From: an uncultured Prevotellaceae bacterium
Lineage (GTDB): Bacteria > Bacteroidota > Bacteroidia > Bacteroidales > Muribaculaceae
Assembly: GCA_900318335.1 (NCBI GenBank)
Contig: ONKF01000006.1
Coordinates: forward strand, 62,001 to 126,000
DNA: 64,000 bases
Direction: 5' to 3'
In this document: piece after piece, positions 58,973 to 64,000 of the stretch
How the letters are laid out: each line of letters opens with the position of its first letter
Position numbering within the stretch: the stretch's first letter is position 1
The notes under the pieces: model-generated
Told to the model about the DNA's origin: nothing
The model's database searches: none
What the model saw: the letters and a program-made list of their open reading frames with translations, nothing else
Made by a program: the position numbers and the translations under genes

Positions 58973-61438
58973 ATGAATATTTCCTATAAATGGCTTAAAC
59001 GCTATATTGACACCGACCTGACCCCCGAACAGGTGGCCGAGGCACTGACCTCGTTAGGTCTGGAAGTGGGAGCAGTGGAACAAGTAGAAACCATCAAGGG
59101 CGGCTTGCGCGGACTGGTTGTGGGTCAGGTAGTGACCTGCATCGACCATCCTAACAGCGACCACCTGCACATCACCACAGTCAACCTGGGCGATGGCAAT
59201 GACCCCGTGCAGATTGTGTGCGGCGCCCCCAATGTGGCTGCCGGTCAAAAGGTCATCGTCGCCACCCTGGGCACCAAGCTCTATGACGGCGACAACGAAT
59301 TCACCATCAAGCGCTCCAAGATGCGCGGTGAGGAGTCCCTGGGCATGATCTGTGCCGAGGACGAGATCGGCGTGGGCACGAGCCATGACGGCATCATCGT
59401 CCTTCCCGAGGACGCCGTGGTGGGCACCCCTGCCGCCGACTATTACGGCATCGAGGACGATTACCTCATCGAGGTGGACCTGACCCCCAACCGCATCGAC
59501 GGCGGCTCACACTATGGCGTGGCACGCGACCTGGCAGCATGGATGCACCACCAGGGCATGGAGGGCAACCTGCACCGTCCCAGCGTGGACGCGTTTGCCA
59601 TCGACCGCAAGGACGGCGGCATCCCCGTCACCGTCGAGAACGCCGAGGCCTGTCCGCGCTACGCCGGACTGACCGTGCGCGGTGTCAAGGTTCAGGAGAG
59701 CCCCAAGTGGCTCAAGGACCTGCTGCTCGCCGTGGGCCAGCGTCCCATCAACAACATTGTCGATATCACCAACTACATACTGCTGGGCACGGGCCAACCC
59801 ATGCACTGCTTTGACCTGAGCAAGGTCAAGGGTGACCGCATCGTGGTCAAGACCGTGGCTGCGGGTACCAAGTTTGTCACCCTGGATGGCGTGGAGCGCA
59901 CGTTGACCGACCGTGACCTGATGATCTGCAACGGCGAGGAGCCCATGTGCATCGGTGGCGTGTTTGGCGGTCTGGACTCGGGTGTGACCGGCGAGACGAC
60001 CGACGTCTTCCTGGAGTCGGCCTACTTCCACCCCACCTGGATCCGCAAGACGGCCCGCCGCTTTGGTCTGAACACCGACGCGTCGTTCCGCTTTGAGCGC
60101 GGTATCGACCCCAATAGCGTCATCTATAACCTCAAGCTGGCAGCCATGCTCGTCAAGGAACTGGCCGGCGGCGAGATCTGCGGTGACATCATCGACGTGA
60201 AGGCCCACGACTTCCCCGGCTTCCCCGTCGAGCTGAGCTACGACTACGTGAAGCGCCTCATCGGCAAGGAGATTCCCCACAACGAGATCCGCGACATCGT
60301 CAAGAGCCTCGAGATGGAAATCACCGCCGAGGACGATGAAAAGCTGCAACTTGTCGTGCCCCCCTACCGCGTGGATGTTCAGCGCCCCTGTGACGTTGTC
60401 GAGGATATCCTGCGCGTGTATGGCTACAACAACGTCGAGTTCACCAACGAGGTTCACAGCAGCCTGTCGAACAAGACCGATGTGGACTTCCGCGACGACA
60501 AGCAGGAAATCATCAGCAACCAGCTCACCAGCGTGGGCTACCACGAGATCATGAACAACTCGCTGACCGTGGGTGCCTACTATGAGGGCCTGACCACCTA
60601 CCCTGCCGACCGCTGTGTCCAGATCATGAACCCGCTGAGCAGTGACCTGAACGTGATGCGCCAGACGCTGCTGTTCGGCGGCCTGGAGAGCATCGCCCGC
60701 AACATCAACCACAAGAACCCCAACCTGCGCCTGTATGAGTTCGGCAACGTGTACAGCCACGACGGCAGCATCAGCCAGGAGGAGAAAGCCCTCGCCCCCT
60801 ACAGCGAGAGCACCCAGATGGCCATGTGGATGACCGGTAACAACCACGACGAGTCGTGGGCCGACAAGGTGAGGGCATTGAACGTGTATGACCTCAAGGC
60901 CGACCTCGAGAACATGCTGGTCAACCTGGGCATCAACATGCGTGACCTGGTTATAGAGCAATATGAGGACGAGACCCTGAATCCCGCCCTGCGCTACAGC
61001 AACCGCGGCGGCAAGACCATTGCCGTGATGGGTGTCGTGGACAAGGCACTGGCACACAAGTTTGACGTGGACCAGCCCGTCTATTACGCACAGGTGAACT
61101 GGAACCTCGCCTGCAAGCTGGCGATGAAGAAGGACATCAAGTACAGTGACCTGCCCAAGACGCTGCCGCTGCGCCGCGACCTGGCGCTGCTGGTTGACCG
61201 CGAGGTGACCTATGACGACATCCGCCGTGTGGTCGAGGCCAGTGAGAAGAAACTGCTCAAGTCGATGACCCTGTTTGACGTGTATGAGTCCAACAAACTC
61301 GAGGCTGGCAAGAAATCCTATGCCATCAGCATGATTCTGCAAGACGACGAGAAGACCCTCAACGACAAGCAGATTGACTCCATCATGAACAAGATCATCA
61401 AGAATCTGGAAACCCAGTTGGGCGCTAAGCTGAGATAA
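58973..61438 (+). CDS. pheT: phenylalanyl-tRNA synthetase beta subunit
   Basis: Forms the alpha2-beta2 enzyme that charges tRNA-Phe. Full length at 821 residues. In order: N-terminal EMAP/tRNA-binding domain (~40-150, VVGQVVTCIDHPNSDHLHI), the B3/B4 editing domain (~210-390), the B5 domain (~405-475), a class II core-like domain, and the C-terminal FDX-ACB anticodon domain (~725-821, LPKTLPLRRDLALLVDREV). The pheS gene is not adjacent in the window, as is usual in Bacteroidota. The YebC-family gene follows 35 bp downstream. Confidence 0.97.
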   Translation: MNISYKWLKRYIDTDLTPEQVAEALTSLGLEVGAVEQVETIKGGLRGLVVGQVVTCIDHPNSDHLHITTVNLGDGNDPVQIVCGAPNVAAGQKVIVATLGTKLYDGDNEFTIKRSKMRGEESLGMICAEDEIGVGTSHDGIIVLPEDAVVGTPAADYYGIEDDYLIEVDLTPNRIDGGSHYGVARDLAAWMHHQGMEGNLHRPSVDAFAIDRKDGGIPVTVENAEACPRYAGLTVRGVKVQESPKWLKDLLLAVGQRPINNIVDITNYILLGTGQPMHCFDLSKVKGDRIVVKTVAAGTKFVTLDGVERTLTDRDLMICNGEEPMCIGGVFGGLDSGVTGETTDVFLESAYFHPTWIRKTARRFGLNTDASFRFERGIDPNSVIYNLKLAAMLVKELAGGEICGDIIDVKAHDFPGFPVELSYDYVKRLIGKEIPHNEIRDIVKSLEMEITAEDDEKLQLVVPPYRVDVQRPCDVVEDILRVYGYNNVEFTNEVHSSLSNKTDVDFRDDKQEIISNQLTSVGYHEIMNNSLTVGAYYEGLTTYPADRCVQIMNPLSSDLNVMRQTLLFGGLESIARNINHKNPNLRLYEFGNVYSHDGSISQEEKALAPYSESTQMAMWMTGNNHDESWADKVRALNVYDLKADLENMLVNLGINMRDLVIEQYEDETLNPALRYSNRGGKTIAVMGVVDKALAHKFDVDQPVYYAQVNWNLACKLAMKKDIKYSDLPKTLPLRRDLALLVDREVTYDDIRRVVEASEKKLLKSMTLFDVYESNKLEAGKKSYAISMILQDDEKTLNDKQIDSIMNKIIKNLETQLGAKLR

Positions 61439-61473
61439 AACTGAAAATTTTAATATTTAAACTCAATAAAACA

Positions 61474-62208
61474 ATGGGAAGAGCTTTTGAATACCGCAAA
61501 GCAAGAAAGATGAAACGCTGGGGCAGCATGTCCCGCACGTTTACCAGAATCGGTAAGGAAATCACCATCGCCGTCAAGGCTGGCGGTCCTGATCCCGAGG
61601 GTAACTCACGCCTGCGCGCGTTGATCGCCAACGCCAAGGCAGCCAATATGCCCAAGGAGAATATCGAGCGCGCCATCAAGCGTGCCAGCGAGAAGGATGC
61701 CGGTGACTACAAGGAGGTGATCTACGAGGGATTCGGTCCTCACGGCATCGCCGTCCTGGTCGAGACTGCTACCGACAACACCACCCGCACCGTTGCCAAC
61801 CTGCGCAACTACTTCAACAAGAAGGGCGGCAGCCTGGGCAACTCGGGCAGTGTGGCCTTCATGTTCAGCCACAAGTGCTACTTCCACGTTGCACCCAAGG
61901 CCGATGTTGACCCCGACGAGCTGGAGCTCGAACTGATCGACTGCGGCGCCGAGGAGTTTGCCATCGACGAGGAGGAAATGCTCGTGTCGGGTGACTTTGC
62001 CGCCAACGGCGACATCATGAAGTATCTCGAGGACAATGGCTTTGAGATCAAGAGCAGTGAGTTTGTTTACGAGCCTGCCGACTACAAGGATGTCAACGAG
62101 GCCGAGCGTGCCGATGTTGAAGCCCTGATCGAGGTTCTCGAGGAGGATGACGACGTGCAGAACGTCTTCACCACCATGGCCGAGGACGAGAGCGGCGACG
62201 ACGAGTAA
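61474..62208 (+). CDS. YebC/PmpR (TACO1) family protein
   Basis: A 244-residue protein of the family once annotated as transcriptional regulators; recent work on relatives links it to ribosome function at difficult peptides. Family marks: MGRAFEYRKARKMKRWGSM at the start, NMPKENIERAIKRA, YEGFGPHGIAVLVETATDN and RNYFNKKGGSLGNSGSVAFMF. The C-terminus is very acidic (EEDDDVQNVFTTMAEDESGDDE). Spaced 35 bp behind pheT, consistent with co-transcription and a role in translation. It ends near a perfect 14-bp hairpin. Confidence 0.95.
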   Translation: MGRAFEYRKARKMKRWGSMSRTFTRIGKEITIAVKAGGPDPEGNSRLRALIANAKAANMPKENIERAIKRASEKDAGDYKEVIYEGFGPHGIAVLVETATDNTTRTVANLRNYFNKKGGSLGNSGSVAFMFSHKCYFHVAPKADVDPDELELELIDCGAEEFAIDEEEMLVSGDFAANGDIMKYLEDNGFEIKSSEFVYEPADYKDVNEAERADVEALIEVLEEDDDVQNVFTTMAEDESGDDE

Positions 62209-62230
62209 AACACTTGCCATCATCTACAAC

Positions 62231-62264
62231 AATGGCGGCTTCACTGAAGTGTGAAGCCGCCATT
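62231..62264. terminator. hairpin between convergent genes
   Basis: Perfect arms AATGGCGGCTTCAC and GTGAAGCCGCCATT around TGAAGT between the YebC-family stop and the stop of the minus-strand gene. No long T-tract; probably serves both. Confidence 0.65.
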
Positions 62265-62285
62265 GCTATATTCTGATAATTGTAA

Positions 62286-63641
62286 TCAGTAGATGACCTC
62301 AAAGAGGCGGTCGTCGGTATTGGTCAGTGAGGTGTGACCCTCGGCGATAGACAGCGTGCCTTCCACGTCAAGGGCGCGGCCATTGGGGGCGCAGCTGTAG
62401 AAGGCGCCACCCCTGATGGTGCAGTCGGTATCACACTTGATGCCCTTAGGGGCTACAGTGGTCTGCTGACCAGTCACCACCACGTTGAGTTCACCGCCAG
62501 TAAACAGCAGGGGCTGTGCCACGTTGATACCCTTGGCATCGTTGCCGGTACACTTGATGTTGAGCTTGCCGCCTGTCATCGTGAAGTTGTAATCGGCCTT
62601 GACGCCTGCAGCACCTGTCGAGACGGGATTGCCCAGGGTATCGACCTCGGCCTTGGAGGTACCGCTGTTGATGATGGTGGTGCGTCCGCCAGTGATATAG
62701 ACAAGACTGTCGCAGTTGATGCCCTTGGCACCGTCGGCTGCTATCTCCATATTGATGACACCGCCCTTGATGTGAATGTAATCCTTGGCCTTGATGCCAT
62801 GACCGCTGGTGCTGTTCAGGTACAGTTTGGAGCCAGGACGGACAAATATATAGTCATCACTCGCCATGCAGTTGCGGCCGACACTGTAGACGTTAATCAG
62901 GCCCTTACCGCTGACGAGAATCTGTCCCTCGCTGAATATGGTCCCCTTCTGGTCCTCTTCACCAGACATCTCATATTCCTCGCCATCGCGCAGGGTGTTG
63001 ACCGTGCCCTCGTTCGCCACCAGATAGAGTGACTTGCCGCACTGGTTGTTGATGGCGGCACCGTTGGGATTGGTGATGTCCACACCGTTGAGCTGGAGCT
63101 GGAACTTGCGCTCACTGTAGAACTTGAGCGAACCGTTAGGTGTCGAGCCCGTGACAATAAACTTCACGCGCTTGGCCGCGTTGGTGATGGTCACATGGGC
63201 ACCGTTGACATTAGCAATCACACTACCGGGATTGCCCGTCACTGTCGCCGTCTCGCCGTCAAAGGCGATATTGACCGTAGTTGCCCAGATGGTATTCTCG
63301 ACATAGTCGCCATAGTCCAGTGCATCCTCATCCTGTGGAATCGACTCGGATGGTTCGGTCAACTCGCTGTCATCAAGGAGAATCTCTTTGGGAGTGATGG
63401 GCTCCACGACGTCACCCCCCAGGATGATGTCGATCACGGCGTTGACGTCGCTGATGCCCACCTCACCGTCGCCATTGACGTCGGCAGCGAGAGAACCCGC
63501 ATCGCCACCACTCAGGATGATGTCAATGATGGCATTAACGTCGCTGATGCCCACCTCGCCGTCACCATTGACGTCACCTGTTAGGGCATGAGCGCTCATC
63601 GCTGTCGCCACAGCGAGTATCGCAAGCAATAATTTCTTCAT
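62286..63641 (-). CDS. secreted carbohydrate-binding beta-helix protein with N-terminal dockerin
   Basis: A 451-residue secreted protein. Signal peptide (to ~19), then straight away a dockerin pair (GDVNGDGEVGISDVNAIID, DVNGDGEVGISDVNAVID; residues ~21-75) with canonical Ca-binding Asp/Asn, a short acidic linker (DDSELTEPSESIPQDED), then a DUF4353-like helix array (~110-451) of the same kind as the gene at 25950: YIHIKGGVINMEIAADGAKG, FTMTGGKLNIKCTGNDAKG. The N-terminal position of the dockerin is unusual compared with the C-terminal one in the C10 protein. The next minus-strand gene upstream is a relative. Confidence 0.88.
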   Translation of the reverse strand: MKKLLLAILAVATAMSAHALTGDVNGDGEVGISDVNAIIDIILSGGDAGSLAADVNGDGEVGISDVNAVIDIILGGDVVEPITPKEILLDDSELTEPSESIPQDEDALDYGDYVENTIWATTVNIAFDGETATVTGNPGSVIANVNGAHVTITNAAKRVKFIVTGSTPNGSLKFYSERKFQLQLNGVDITNPNGAAINNQCGKSLYLVANEGTVNTLRDGEEYEMSGEEDQKGTIFSEGQILVSGKGLINVYSVGRNCMASDDYIFVRPGSKLYLNSTSGHGIKAKDYIHIKGGVINMEIAADGAKGINCDSLVYITGGRTTIINSGTSKAEVDTLGNPVSTGAAGVKADYNFTMTGGKLNIKCTGNDAKGINVAQPLLFTGGELNVVVTGQQTTVAPKGIKCDTDCTIRGGAFYSCAPNGRALDVEGTLSIAEGHTSLTNTDDRLFEVIY

Positions 63642-63681
63642 AGCGTTACCTTATATTATCTTAGTATCATGTCTATCTCCA

Positions 63682-64000
63682 TCAATAGGCTATGGTAAGC
63701 ACCTTGGGTTTAAGCTCATAGGTCTTGTAGCCCGGTGCTACCGATGTGTTGCCACTCACATCTATCGGGTCGCTGCGTCGGCTGTAACTATAGAAGTAAC
63801 CGCCGCTGATGTTGAAGTTGCCGTCAACCTTGACCCCCTTAGGCTTCTTCAGTTCCCTGGTGCCCGTGGCAACTGCCTGGAACGAGCCGCCAGTCACTTT
63901 CACGTCCTGCTTGGCGTTCAGGCCCTTGCCGCCGTCGCCAGTGGCCTTGAGTTTGAGCATGCCCGCATTGACGGTGACGAGGGTATCGCAGTAGAGCGCT
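63682..64000 (-). CDS. carbohydrate-binding beta-helix protein, 5' part beyond the window
   Basis: Only the last ~105 codons are inside the window; the frame stays open to the edge, so the Met at 63960 is internal. The visible end carries the same turns as its neighbour (LKLKATGDGGKGLNAKQDVK, VTGGSFQAVATGT, PKGVKVDGNFNISGGYFYSY) and ends KTYELKPKVLTIAY. Forty base pairs separate it from the dockerin gene, so the two are probably one operon. Whether it too carries a dockerin cannot be seen. Confidence 0.8.
   Translation of the reverse strand, partial: ALYCDTLVTVNAGMLKLKATGDGGKGLNAKQDVKVTGGSFQAVATGTRELKKPKGVKVDGNFNISGGYFYSYSRRSDPIDVSGNTSVAPGYKTYELKPKVLTIAY

Noticed and set aside
59507-61342. 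611-codon minus-strand frame opposite pheT
   Set aside because: It is the complement of a strongly supported pheT; the translation is low-complexity His/Val/Leu/Gly-rich, as expected from an antisense frame of a GC-rich gene.

Overview
The window comes from a Bacteroidales bacterium, most likely a gut or rumen member of the Muribaculaceae or Prevotellaceae; the sequence alone does not settle the genus. Three things point there. Most genes are preceded by the Bacteroidota sigma-factor box TAnnTTTG (often with TTTG about 20 bp upstream) and lack a Shine-Dalgarno sequence. The housekeeping genes are of Bacteroidota type, including the order pdxJ-exbB-exbD-tonB. The secreted proteins (C10 protease with BspA-type leucine-rich repeats, dockerin repeats, beta-helix carbohydrate-binding proteins, tandem M16 peptidases) are typical of that group. 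There is no rRNA, CRISPR array, prophage, intact insertion sequence or complete transposase.

Layout. 1-1.2 kb: end of a GYF_2/CD225 membrane protein, a DUF2752 protein, tRNA-Gln. 1.2-9 kb: tyrS, mutS, a U32 tRNA-hydroxylation-type protein, glgB. 9-16.4 kb: a paralogous lipoprotein pair, a YpfJ-type metalloprotease, pgeF and recF-DUF721 diverging from a short promoter region, a hotdog thioesterase, a DUF3667 membrane protein and a KdsD-like SIS isomerase. 16.4-25.8 kb: a TPR-glycerophosphodiesterase fusion ORF, ribH, an AGCS symporter, two tRNA-Asn genes, a CtpA-type S41 protease and mfd.

25.9-46 kb is the accessory, surface-directed part: a large secreted carbohydrate-binding beta-helix protein, a frameshifted dockerin gene, an ABC transporter operon with its own YtrA-like GntR regulator and an evident operator, a lipoprotein, three tandem M16 peptidases, a C10 protease/LRR/dockerin protein and a secreted alpha/beta hydrolase. 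46-54 kb: a NatAB-type ABC exporter, dtd, pdxJ-exbB-exbD-tonB and a LytS/LytTR two-component pair. 54.9-64 kb: a 1287-residue secreted protein with two starch-binding-like modules and a type IX secretion-like tail, pheT, a YebC-family gene, and two minus-strand dockerin/carbohydrate-binding genes, the last cut by the window edge.

How it fits together: core DNA repair (mutS, recF, mfd), translation (tyrS, pheT, dtd, tRNAs, U32) and cofactor genes (ribH, pdxJ) are interleaved with a cell-surface programme for handling peptides and polysaccharides, with TonB energisation encoded nearby. The intergenic DNA carries several short repeat families: ACTAAAAACTAA/TTTAAAG strings next to start codons, CACGAATT...AATTCGTG hairpins, GGGACGGTT hairpins and a 160-bp MITE-like element with a truncated relative between two M16 genes. 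The most noteworthy items are the M16 triplication with its copied terminators, the MITE-like element, the C10-LRR-dockerin architecture, dockerins placed at either protein end with no cohesin visible, and several apparent gene lesions (a frameshifted dockerin gene, an ABC ATPase missing residues before Walker A, an in-frame TPR-GDPD fusion).
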